Shown piece by piece: positions 17,688-25,249 of a DNA stretch of 64,000 bases. Position 1 is the stretch's first letter, and each line of letters opens with the position of its first letter. Under the pieces are notes generated by a model. The model worked only from the letters and a program-made list of their open reading frames with translations, was not told where the DNA came from and made no database searches. Origin of the DNA: Chelativorans petroleitrophicus (lineage in GTDB: Bacteria; Pseudomonadota; Alphaproteobacteria; Rhizobiales; Rhizobiaceae); assembly GCF_025398195.1 (NCBI RefSeq), contig NZ_JAODNV010000020.1, positions 1-64,000 of the forward strand, given 5' to 3'. The position numbers and the translations under genes were made by a program.

Positions 17688-17945
17688 TCACGGCCGTCGC
17701 CCCTTCGGGGCGGCGGTTGCCTCGTTGGCACGCCGCATCCGGATGGCCTCGAACAGCCGCCGCAATGTAAAACTGCGCGCGATCGACACCACGGTGAAGA
17801 TCGCGCCCATGGCCATGTTGTCCGCCAGCGTGGTGGACAACCCGAACAGCGGGAACACCAGCATCTGCGTCACCACGGCAATGCCATAGCCGACGGCGAC
17901 ATTGGCGAAAGCCTCCACCAGAGACATGGTGCGGGATTGCTTCAT
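17688..17945 (-). CDS. DUF7220-like small membrane protein
   Basis: An 85-residue protein with two hydrophobic segments (VAVGYGIAVVTQMLVFPLFG and NMAMGAIFTVVSIARSF) and a basic tail (TLRRLFEAIRMRR). It resembles the DUF7220 family seen in prophages. Its ATG overlaps the methyltransferase stop (ATGA at 17942-17945), so the two are co-translated. Function unknown. Confidence 0.7.
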   Translation of the reverse strand: MKQSRTMSLVEAFANVAVGYGIAVVTQMLVFPLFGLSTTLADNMAMGAIFTVVSIARSFTLRRLFEAIRMRRANEATAAPKGRRP

Positions 17946-19333
17946 GCCGCTGCCGCATCCCTGGTCGCGGTCCCGGCATCAGGCACTCGATCGGCGGCGA
18001 TCTCATCAAAACGGCGGCCGTCGCCATCGAGCGTGGCCGCCTTGCCGGTGAATGCCTGCCAGCGCTTGACGACGACGTCGCAGAAGGCCTCCGACAGTTC
18101 GAGGCCATAGACGCGGCGGCCGGTCTTCTCGCCGGCGATCAGCTGCGAGCCCGAACCGGAGAACGGCTCGTAACAGATATCGCCCGGTCTTGTGTGCAGC
18201 TGCATCGGCAGCGTGAACACGCGCACCGGCTTCGAAGTCGGATGCTCGCGGGTTTCGATCTCCGAGGATGGGATGTTCCACACCGTCGTCGGCCAGCTCT
18301 CGAACCCCTCGCGGTTGATGCGGGGCTTCTTGCCGCGACGCCATCCGAACAGGCACGGCTCATGCGCCCACAGCATCACCGAGCGCGTCAGCACCGGGCG
18401 CGATTTGGCCCAGATGATCTGCTGGTGATGCAGCACATCGAACTGATCCCAGACCGTTTCCAGCATGCGTTGGCGGCGCGAGGCGTGCCAGCAATACCAT
18501 GCCACATCCTCGGCAATGGCATGCTCGATCGCCACCTTGCAGAAGGCCTCGTAGAACTGCGGTCCTTGGGCAGAATCATCCCAGTGTGGCTGCTCGATAT
18601 AATCGTCGCCCCAGTCCTTGTTGGCGATTTTCTTCGCCCGCGCCGAGGCGGTTTTCTTTGTCGGATGGTTGGTTCCGTCATAGTCGACCAGGTAGGGCGG
18701 ATCGGTGGCAAACAGCGCCGCCCGTTCGCCGTTCATCAGGCGACCAACATCTTCCGGCGAGGTGCTATCACCGCACAGCAGCCGGTGATCACCCAGCAGC
18801 CACAGATCGCCGCGCCGTGTGACAGGCGTTGCCGGAACTTCCGGAATGGCGTCGTCCTCGGTCAGCCCATCGTGTTCGTCATGGCTGCCGTAAAGCAGGT
18901 TCTGCAACTCGTCGTCGCCGAAGCCGGTGAGGCCAAGGTCAAAGCCGGCCTCCTGCAGGTCGGAGAGCTCGAGCGCCAGCAGCTCCTCGTCCCAGCCGGC
19001 ATTCATGGCAATGCGGTTGTCGGCGAGCACCAGCGCCCGGCGCTGCGTCTCCGACAGTCCCGCCAGCACGATCGTCGGCACCGTCTCCATACCGAGCTTG
19101 CGCGCCGCCAGCACCCGGCCATGGCCGGCAATCAGCGTGCCATCCTCGGCAATCAGCACCGGGTTGGTGAAGCCGAAGGCGCGGATCGACCCGGCGATCT
19201 CGGCCACCTGCGCATCCGAATGCGTGCGGGCATTGCGCGCATAGGGCACCAGGCTGTCGAGCGGCCGGTATTCGACCGCCAGCTGGCGCTCGGTAACACC
19301 GAGATCAACAGGGCCAAGATCAGTCGCAGGCAC
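17942..19333 (-). CDS. ParB/Srx-domain DNA methyltransferase (orphan phage MTase)
   Basis: Best start is GTG 19333, preceded by AAGGAT at good spacing; a TTG at 19348 is in frame but lacks one. The product has 463 residues. An N-terminal ParB-like nuclease fold (LVPYARNARTHSDAQVAEIAGSI, LIAGHGRVLAARKLG) precedes a beta-type N6-adenine/N4-cytosine MTase with catalytic ATDPPYLVDY near residue 208 and SAM motif EPFSGSGSQLIA near 418. Such fusions are common in phages and protect DNA or alter expression. No cognate restriction enzyme is adjacent. Confidence 0.9.
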   Translation of the reverse strand: MPATDLGPVDLGVTERQLAVEYRPLDSLVPYARNARTHSDAQVAEIAGSIRAFGFTNPVLIAEDGTLIAGHGRVLAARKLGMETVPTIVLAGLSETQRRALVLADNRIAMNAGWDEELLALELSDLQEAGFDLGLTGFGDDELQNLLYGSHDEHDGLTEDDAIPEVPATPVTRRGDLWLLGDHRLLCGDSTSPEDVGRLMNGERAALFATDPPYLVDYDGTNHPTKKTASARAKKIANKDWGDDYIEQPHWDDSAQGPQFYEAFCKVAIEHAIAEDVAWYCWHASRRQRMLETVWDQFDVLHHQQIIWAKSRPVLTRSVMLWAHEPCLFGWRRGKKPRINREGFESWPTTVWNIPSSEIETREHPTSKPVRVFTLPMQLHTRPGDICYEPFSGSGSQLIAGEKTGRRVYGLELSEAFCDVVVKRWQAFTGKAATLDGDGRRFDEIAADRVPDAGTATRDAAAA

Positions 19334-19473
19334 GAGTTTATCCTTCAATTCGCACGTTCATTTTATCGTCGCACCCCCCATGCTCCATTTTGGCCACGCA
19401 TATGTTTTTGGTGGCGCGCGGTCCTGGCAGCAAACTTTCGCTACTTTTGAGGTCCCCGGGGGGTGTTGCGGGC

Positions 19474-19818
19474 TCATGTGCAGCGCCGCGTATTGCCGAA
19501 GCCGCCATCCTGCGCCGCCGTCTTGCGGCCATGGCACGAGGCACACAGCGCCTGCCAGCGGCTGCAATCCCAGAACACCGTCTCATCACCACCATGGGGA
19601 TCGATGTGGTCGACGACGCTGGCTGGTCGGATCAGGTCATGACGCGCGCATTCCACACACAGCGGATGCTCGTGCAGGAACGCGGCGCGTTCCGTTCGCC
19701 AGCGCTTCGAGCGGTAGAGCGCACGTGCCACCGGATTGCGCCTGCTTGCGTAATCACGATCGCGCTCGCGCTTGTCGCGCCGGCCAACCGGGCGATGGAT
19801 CGGCGGACGCACGGGCAT
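19474..19818 (-). CDS. HNH endonuclease (phage packaging-associated type)
   Basis: Start at ATG 19818 gives 114 residues; the frame continues upstream without clear similarity. The basic N-terminus includes ARALYRSKRWRTERAAFLHEHPLCVECA, followed by the HNH core VVDHIDPHGGDETVFWDCSRWQALCASCHGRKT with two CxxC zinc pairs. Small HNH proteins of this form accompany terminases in HK97-like phages, where they stimulate cleavage at cos sites. Here it lies about 2.8 kb upstream of terS in the same orientation. Confidence 0.85.
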   Translation of the reverse strand: MPVRPPIHRPVGRRDKRERDRDYASRRNPVARALYRSKRWRTERAAFLHEHPLCVECARHDLIRPASVVDHIDPHGGDETVFWDCSRWQALCASCHGRKTAAQDGGFGNTRRCT

Positions 19819-19996
19819 GGGGCTGATCTCGTCGATAATGCTGATGATGGTGACGGTAGTACTGGAAACGACAACGCCCGCGATGGTTTTCACCGTCGCG
19901 GGCGCGCTGCTCTCCCGAGCATATCCAGAATCTACCCCAAACAAGCCGGTTTTGTCCGTTCGAAAACTGTCCGCCGAACAAAGTTCTACCCGGTTC

Positions 19997-20431
19997 TCAT
20001 GCTTGCGACGCACAAGCCAGTTCGATCACCTTGCGCCTCGACAGGTTGCGATTGAACCGCCGCCGGTTGAGCTTCAGGGCGATGAGGCACAGCGCATAAA
20101 GCCAGTGTTGGTTGGCTGCGGACCGCTGAAGCCCGACCCGGCCGCAGATCGCCTTCCAGCGCCAACCATGGGCTTTCATCCACACGATCCTGCCGTCGAC
20201 CGGGTCGAGGTCGAAAGTCCAGGTCAGCGTTTCCTCCATCTGGCTGATGGCGGCGGGCGACGGGACGAGGCGCATCGGCTGCGGTTCCTGACCGACGAGG
20301 TCGGCGAACTCGTAGAAGTAATCCGGCCAGGTGTTGAAATATCCCTGCCGCCGCGGTTCGGGCAGACGGTTGAGAACTGCGGCGGCTTCCGCGAGCCGCT
20401 CCTCGACCATGCTCGGCGTCCAACCGCTCAT
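19997..20431 (-). CDS. DUF6362-like phage protein
   Basis: A 144-residue protein from ATG 20431, which overlaps the RuvC-like stop (ATGA). The N-terminal half has MVEERLAEAAAVLNRLPEPR and the C-terminal half DGRIVWMKAHGWRWKAICGRVGLQRSAANQHWLYALCLIALKLN, which looks like a helix-turn-helix of the sigma-factor or RinA type. It resembles DUF6362. A late-gene activator role is conceivable from its place before the packaging genes, but this is inference. Confidence 0.65.
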   Translation of the reverse strand: MSGWTPSMVEERLAEAAAVLNRLPEPRRQGYFNTWPDYFYEFADLVGQEPQPMRLVPSPAAISQMEETLTWTFDLDPVDGRIVWMKAHGWRWKAICGRVGLQRSAANQHWLYALCLIALKLNRRRFNRNLSRRKVIELACASQA

Positions 20432-20964
20432 CGCACACCGCCTGCGGTTTCCACCGCCCACAGCAACAGCGCGATGGCGTCGGCCTCGTTATCGTCGGCG
20501 GGACTGAAACCACGCGCACGGACCGCGGCAAGCACGGCCTCCTTGCCAGCATTGCCCTTGGCCGTCACGTGACGTTTGATCGTGCCGACCGGAACGCCCT
20601 GATAAGGCACGCCATGCTGCTCGGCCCAAGCGGTCAGCGTCGCCATCAGCCCGCCATAGACATGGGCAGCGTCGGTGCCGGCATGGCGGCGCACCTCCTC
20701 GAACCAGATCGCGGCCATCGGCCCGGACAGCCGGTCGATCTCGGCCAGCCAGTTGGCAAAGCGCAGGTAGCGCATGCCGCCGCCATCGAAGCGGCCCGGG
20801 CGCAGCGAGACGGTGCCGCTGGTGATCAGGCCATCGCCATCGCGCAATGCCCAGCCGGTGGTGGTGCCGAGATCCAGGGCGAGAATGGCGCCGCCCGTAG
20901 ATGTGGCGATGACCGGGGCCGGATGGGGCGCGCTCTTGGGGAGGGGTGACGGGCACTGGCTCAT
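20428..20964 (-). CDS. RuvC-like RNase H-fold nuclease
   Basis: ATG 20964 follows AGAAGGACC; the product has 178 residues. It shows the RuvC/RNase H pattern: first acidic strand ILALDLGTTTGWAL (Asp31), IWFEEV (Glu89/90), then the C-terminal DDNEADAIALLLWA carrying the last acids. Phage enzymes of this type resolve Holliday junctions and branches in replicating DNA before packaging. It is translated ahead of the DUF6362-like gene. Confidence 0.8.
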   Translation of the reverse strand: MSQCPSPLPKSAPHPAPVIATSTGGAILALDLGTTTGWALRDGDGLITSGTVSLRPGRFDGGGMRYLRFANWLAEIDRLSGPMAAIWFEEVRRHAGTDAAHVYGGLMATLTAWAEQHGVPYQGVPVGTIKRHVTAKGNAGKEAVLAAVRARGFSPADDNEADAIALLLWAVETAGGVR

Positions 20965-21047
20965 GGTGGTGGGTCCTTCTCGTCTGATGTCGGTGAGGGG
21001 ATAGACGGCACGGCGACCGCGCGCGCGAAGCCCCTGGGGGTGGGAGT

Positions 21048-21094
21048 GGGAGAACCCGCTTGGCGCGGTTCTCCCCCACCCCCGAAGGGGGTGG
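21048..21094. repeat. Two adjacent GC-rich hairpins
   Basis: GGGAGAACC (21048-21056) pairs with GGTTCTCCC (21067-21075) over a 10-base spacer. It is followed at once by CCACCCCC (21076-21083) and GGGGGTGG (21087-21094) with loop GAA. No T-tract follows on either strand, so they are not typical terminators. They lie in the 5' region of the leftward RuvC-like gene. Confidence 0.65.
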
Positions 21095-21152
21095 CTTTCA
21101 CCCCCACAACTTCGAGAGCGCATCAACGCGTTGAATCTTTTGGAGAAATCGA

Positions 21153-21367
21153 AGTTGGGACGGCCTATTGTGTGGGTCGCGTTCCCAACTTGAATCTGCG
21201 AAAGGCCGCGCAACGGAGCGCGCGGGAGCCAAGGTAGTTGGGACGAGCTTTCCCAACTTGAATGTGCGCGGGATGGCTGGGCGGAGCGCGGCGGCGCGAA
21301 AAGCAACGAAAGTAGTTGGGAAGCTGGCCGCCCAGCTCGCCGCAACTTGCCACAACTTGATTCTGCG
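21153..21367. repeat. Three-copy inverted-repeat array (AGTTGGGA / TCCCAACT)
   Basis: AGTTGGGA occurs at 21153-21160, 21236-21243 and 21314-21321. The first two copies are followed by the inverted TCCCAACT at 21183-21190 and 21251-21258; the third has the degenerate CACAACTT at 21351-21358. Each ends with a shared tail, CTTGAATCTGCG, CTTGAATGTGCG or CTTGATTCTGCG. Arm spacing varies from 7 to 29 bases while arms and tail are kept. This suggests protein-binding sites or an origin rather than decayed coding sequence. Confidence 0.7.
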
Positions 21368-21398
21368 TAAGTCCGCGTAATCGGAATGAGCTGGCGCA

Positions 21399-23687
21399 TC
21401 ACGAGGTCTCCTCCGTCTGATAGACCCAGACCAGGGGGTTCTCGACCGGCAGCGCCGCGCCGCTCTGCGGGCATTTGTAGGTGCTGGGAAGGACCGGGAT
21501 CCAGACGGGCACGACCTCGCCGGTGTCGGGGTCTGCCGTCTCTTCTCCGGTCGGGAACGTCATGCCCTCGACGCAGAGATAGCCGAACTTCGAGCGCGAG
21601 GTTGGCAGACCGAACGGCGCGCCATCGCGCACGAACTTGATGAAACCCTTCGTGGCCAGCACGCTGATCCGTTCGCGGATAGTATCCTTTCCGCCGAGCC
21701 CGGCCTGATTCTCGAACGTCTCGGCGAACTGCAGCGCGGTGTAGAGCCGGCCGGCCCCGGCCTCATCGAAGAGCAGTTGAAGGATCACGTCGTGTTTGCG
21801 TGCGCGCTCGGCGTCGAGCTTCTCGCCGAACTCGCGACGCACGAGCCTTGTCTCCGAGCGATCGATCACGATCCAGCGTCCGTCCGCCTTGTCGATGATC
21901 ATCGGCTCGATGCCGGGGCCGTTGCGGAGCTCGAAATGCAGCATCCGCTCCGGTCGGTCCTCGTCGGGCCGGTGCATGATCACGCCGGAGGTGTAGAAGC
22001 TGCGGAGGCTACCCGCGCCCGAGAGCGCCATGAACGGATCCTCGGCGAGCTGCTTCTTGGTGATCTTGCGGGTGTGATGGCAGAGGATCAGGCCGGCATC
22101 CGGGGCTACGGCGTCCCGCAGCGCTTCTACCCGCTCCTGCAGGAAGAACATCATGGCGGCGTTGTCGTTCTCGCCGCCGCCGTCCGGACCGCCATCGAAG
22201 AGATTGCGGATCGGGTCGATGCAGAGGATGTCGGGCGCGCCATGCCCGTAGTGGGCGCGAACCGCGGCGATGGTCAGGCCCACGCCGCCGGCGTCGAGCA
22301 GCATGCGGACCTTCGGCGTAGCGACGAGATTATCGCGCGCCGCGGCCAGGAGCGCCGGCTCGATCCGGATGGCATGAAGGCGCTCCCGCAGATAGTGGTA
22401 TTGAATCTCCGCCTGCAGATAGAAGATCCGTAGCGGCCGGCTTGGTGCAAAGCCGAGGAACGGCACCCCCGCCGCCATGTGGACGAGCAGACTGATCAGG
22501 AAGTCGCTCTTGCCGACCTTGGGCGCGCCGCCGAGCACCAGCATCCCGCCGGGCGTCAGCAAACGCGGCGCGATGATGTCGTCGGGCATCGGGCTCACGT
22601 CGTCGAGCAGTGCGCCGAGCGTGAAAACCGGCAGCGCGGACATCGGCGGCACGGCGATCCGTTCGAGGGCCGGTCCGTGGCGCTCTTCATGCAGCCGCCA
22701 GAGGCGCTGTGCTTCCGAGGCGAGACGTTCGAGCGGCCAGCTCGGACGGAGCTGGGCGGCGTTGTACTGGCAGATCGCCTCCCAAGCGTCGTCGCGGCTC
22801 ATGCGGCCCTCGTGAGCCATGCGGACGTAGTGGCCGATCGCAGCGCTCGCCCCTTGGAAGCGGGTCCAATCGTCCGATCCGCCTTCGCGGACCGGCGTCG
22901 TCAGGATATCGGTGATCGACGGTTTGTCCGTAGAGGGGCCTGGCTCGGATCCGACCCCGGCAAGCGGCGGCATGTCGGCGACTGCTTCCGCGAAGTCGCG
23001 CAGATGGACCTCGATCCGCGGGCTGTGGCGGCGGATGTTGACCAGGCGCTTGAACCCGCCCTTGTGATAGACGGAGCCGGCCAGGCGGATCGGCTGGTGG
23101 GCCGATCGGAAATGCGTGTCGCCGCCGACCTTGACCGCGATGTCGCCGCGCAGCCGACAGAGAAGCGCGATGTCCTCGCCCTCGGCCGGTTCGCTCAAGC
23201 GCCACCAGACATGCAGCTTGTCGAGACCGTCCGGCGTCCGGCCGCCGCTTTCGACGAGCAGTGTCGGCTCGCCGAGATGCCGGATGAGGTGGTCGAGCTT
23301 GGCGGCGATGTCACCCGCGTCGAGGTCGACCAGGACCGTCTGCATCTGCTGGACATCGGCGGCCTTGGCCTTGCCGGTCTCGGCGACCGTTCCTGGCACC
23401 ACATAGAAGGCCGCCCCTTCGCGTGCTGCCCAACCGGCGAAGGAAACCGCCTTCTCCAGCAAACTGTCGTCGATCTCGATCCAGGCGTTGTGGGGTCGGC
23501 CGTCGATGCCTTGGCCCTTGTCCACGAACCCGCGCAGGGGCACCCAGCCCTCGCAGTAACCGAAGACGACGTCGAGAAAGACGGCGATCTGCTCTGGATC
23601 CGGCTCGATGTCGAACGGATCGGCCTGCGGCGCGGCGTCGTTGAAGTCGCGCCACGCATCGAGGGAGACGACCTTGTTCCCGCTCAT
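21399..23687 (-). CDS. Primase-helicase: AEP/RepB-like primase fused to RecA-fold helicase
   Basis: ATG 23687 overlaps the upstream nuclease stop (ATGA) and gives 762 residues. Residues about 60-260 look like an archaeo-eukaryotic/RepB-type primase: QTVLVDLDAGDI with the acidic pair, LHVWWRLSEPAEGEDI and THFRSAHQPIRLAGSVYHKGG. A RepA/DnaB-like ATPase follows near residue 390, with Walker A LGGAPKVGKSDFLI, DILCIDPIRNLFDG (Walker B) and LILCHHTRK. The C-terminus may hold a winged helix (DTIRERISVLATKGFIKFV). It is the likely replication initiator or replicative helicase of the element. Confidence 0.85.
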   Translation of the reverse strand: MSGNKVVSLDAWRDFNDAAPQADPFDIEPDPEQIAVFLDVVFGYCEGWVPLRGFVDKGQGIDGRPHNAWIEIDDSLLEKAVSFAGWAAREGAAFYVVPGTVAETGKAKAADVQQMQTVLVDLDAGDIAAKLDHLIRHLGEPTLLVESGGRTPDGLDKLHVWWRLSEPAEGEDIALLCRLRGDIAVKVGGDTHFRSAHQPIRLAGSVYHKGGFKRLVNIRRHSPRIEVHLRDFAEAVADMPPLAGVGSEPGPSTDKPSITDILTTPVREGGSDDWTRFQGASAAIGHYVRMAHEGRMSRDDAWEAICQYNAAQLRPSWPLERLASEAQRLWRLHEERHGPALERIAVPPMSALPVFTLGALLDDVSPMPDDIIAPRLLTPGGMLVLGGAPKVGKSDFLISLLVHMAAGVPFLGFAPSRPLRIFYLQAEIQYHYLRERLHAIRIEPALLAAARDNLVATPKVRMLLDAGGVGLTIAAVRAHYGHGAPDILCIDPIRNLFDGGPDGGGENDNAAMMFFLQERVEALRDAVAPDAGLILCHHTRKITKKQLAEDPFMALSGAGSLRSFYTSGVIMHRPDEDRPERMLHFELRNGPGIEPMIIDKADGRWIVIDRSETRLVRREFGEKLDAERARKHDVILQLLFDEAGAGRLYTALQFAETFENQAGLGGKDTIRERISVLATKGFIKFVRDGAPFGLPTSRSKFGYLCVEGMTFPTGEETADPDTGEVVPVWIPVLPSTYKCPQSGAALPVENPLVWVYQTEETS

Positions 23688-24451
23688 GCCGGCAGCCCCC
23701 AGCAGCGTTCCGCCCACGGGCACATCCGGCACTCGTGGAAATCACGGGCCGTGGCGATGCGCGGCAGCAGATCCCCTGCATCCGTCGCCTGAAGGATCCG
23801 CACGGCGCGGTCGCTCATGCGTTGGGCGAGCCCCGCATCGAACGGCACGAGTTCGTGGTGCAGTTCGGCCGTGTCCTTGTTGATCGCGGTGAAGAGCGCG
23901 GGATTGTCGGAGATGCCAGGGACCTGCGCTTCCATGTAGGCCTGGTAGAGGGCGATCTGGGACGCGTAGACGGGCTTCGCGACAACCACGCCCTTGGCCA
24001 CGGTCTCGCGCCAGTTCCTGGCGTTCATCGTCTTGCATTCCCAGAGCGCGGGAACGCCGATGCCCAGCAGCTGGGGCGCGGCGGCGATGATCCCATCGAC
24101 ATGACCGCGGATGCGGCCACCAGCGACCGAGAAGCCGAATTGCTCGCCGTCCGGACGGTTGCCCTTGCGGGTATAGAGATCGAACCCGGCGCCGCGCAGC
24201 CAGCGGATGGCAAGATCTTCGAGCGCGTGTCCGATCTCGAAGATCCGCAGAGACTGGCCGGAGAACTCCTGGCCCTCATCCTTCGGCGCGCCCGCGAACT
24301 CGAATTGCAGAGCGCGCTCACAGCCGTGTCCGAGGCGGGAGCCGCCCAGATAGTCGCGGGCTGGCCGTGTCACTTGATCGGCGGTGAGCGCCCGATCGAC
24401 GGTGGCGTTGACCCGGTCGGCAAAGCTGGGACGGCGGTTATAGTCCAGCAT
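23684..24451 (-). CDS. PD-(D/E)XK nuclease, Cas4/RecB-like
   Basis: A 255-residue nuclease. Motifs are GHVDGII (116-122, metal-binding Asp) and LWECKTMN (ExK, 138-140), followed by the QxxxY helix VYASQIALYQAYM. Four cysteines (C44 and C241, C244, C250 in CRMCPWAERC) match the iron-sulfur cluster arrangement of Cas4/AddB-type enzymes. It is probably a phage exonuclease for recombination or end-processing. No CRISPR genes are nearby, so a CRISPR role is not suggested. Confidence 0.82.
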   Translation of the reverse strand: MLDYNRRPSFADRVNATVDRALTADQVTRPARDYLGGSRLGHGCERALQFEFAGAPKDEGQEFSGQSLRIFEIGHALEDLAIRWLRGAGFDLYTRKGNRPDGEQFGFSVAGGRIRGHVDGIIAAAPQLLGIGVPALWECKTMNARNWRETVAKGVVVAKPVYASQIALYQAYMEAQVPGISDNPALFTAINKDTAELHHELVPFDAGLAQRMSDRAVRILQATDAGDLLPRIATARDFHECRMCPWAERCWGLPA

Positions 24452-24836
24452 GCTGACCTCCCTCGTAGCTGCGGTGGGCGAGCCCGTGGCAGGTCGAGCA
24501 GAGCCATTCGACCGCGAGCGGCTCGAAATAGTCGTGATGATGGGCTTCGAGTTCGGTCACGCAGCCGCAGCGCTGACACCAGACCGGCACGATGATCCGG
24601 CACGCCTTGACTGCACTCCTGACGATGCCGTGCGCCTTGTTCTTTTCAGCGTGGCGCAGCCGATACCGGCGCTGCGCCTCCCGATGCCTTTCGGGATCTC
24701 GGAAGTTCTGCGCGTAGGCACGCTGATATTCCCGGCGGCAATCCCGGCACCAAGCCTGTAGACCATCGGGGCTCCGGCGCCGCACGCCAAACTCTACCGC
24801 CGGCTTCTCTTCACTGCATTTGCTGCACGTTTTCAT
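24438..24836 (-). CDS. Zinc-finger/HNH-like protein
   Basis: A 132-residue, Cys- and His-rich protein. N-terminal CxxC pairs (CSKCSEEK and CRDCRREYQRAYAQNF) form a ribbon, and the C-terminal half has WCQRCGCVTELEAHHHDYFEPLAVEWLCSTCHGLAH, an HNH-like treble clef with the AHHHDY core. Similar proteins are common in phage replication regions and are called HNH endonucleases or DNA-binding zinc-finger proteins. Its start overlaps the upstream stop (TGATG), and its end overlaps the nuclease gene by 14 bases. Confidence 0.7.
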   Translation of the reverse strand: MKTCSKCSEEKPAVEFGVRRRSPDGLQAWCRDCRREYQRAYAQNFRDPERHREAQRRYRLRHAEKNKAHGIVRSAVKACRIIVPVWCQRCGCVTELEAHHHDYFEPLAVEWLCSTCHGLAHRSYEGGQHAGL

Positions 24837-25246
24837 CAGAACGGCACCTCCGCGTCGGCGTCGGCTGCCATGGCGTGCATGGCATCCTGGAAGCCGCCGA
24901 CGGCGACCTCGATGAGCGTGAGCACCTGCGCCTCCGTGAGGTCGGAGAAGCGCGCCTGCCAGCCGATTTCCTCCATGATCTCGGCGACCGGCTTCATGGC
25001 AGCGCGAATTGCCGCCTTCTCCTGTTCTGTGAGATCAACCATGGCCCAGCGCTCCCGCGCCAAGCGCGTCCAGAAGCCTTGGCAGGCCATCGAGCAGAAC
25101 CAGACCGAGGGGCGCGGTTGCTTCGAGCGCACCGGGTCGAACCAGCCAAAGCCACGGGTGGGTCGCCGGCAGACAGCACAGAGCGTTCCACGCGGATGCC
25201 AGAGCCGCCGCCGGTCCTCGGCCGTGGTGGGGGAAACAGATGCCAT
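24836..25246 (-). CDS. DUF6511-like zinc-ribbon phage protein
   Basis: A 136-residue protein. The N-terminal zinc ribbon is CAVCRRPTRGFGWFD then WFCSMACQGFW. The C-terminal helical half is TEQEKAAIRAAMKPVAEIMEEIGW and AQVLTLIEVAVGGFQDAMHAM. The pattern resembles DUF6511, known mainly from alphaproteobacterial prophages next to the helicase. Function unknown, probably nucleic-acid binding. Confidence 0.65.
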   Translation of the reverse strand: MASVSPTTAEDRRRLWHPRGTLCAVCRRPTRGFGWFDPVRSKQPRPSVWFCSMACQGFWTRLARERWAMVDLTEQEKAAIRAAMKPVAEIMEEIGWQARFSDLTEAQVLTLIEVAVGGFQDAMHAMAADADAEVPF

Positions 25247-25249
25247 GGC

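Larger units (their letters stand above)
20965..21398. other. Non-coding region upstream of the RuvC-like gene, rich in inverted repeats
   Basis: This 434-base gap between the primase-helicase stop and the RuvC-like start holds no convincing gene. The left part carries GC-rich hairpins (21048-21094) and the right part a three-copy inverted-repeat array (21153-21367). It probably contains a promoter or replication signals for the element; the separate entries give the repeats. Confidence 0.7.

Noticed and set aside
17942-19818. Restriction-modification system (MTase plus HNH)
   Set aside because: The HNH protein is of the small terminase-associated kind and the MTase has a ParB fusion typical of phages; they are separated and there is no specificity or typical restriction gene.
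21153-21367. CRISPR array
   Set aside because: Only three copies, spacing is unequal, each unit is an inverted pair, and no cas genes are nearby; the Cas4-like nuclease belongs to the phage recombination set.
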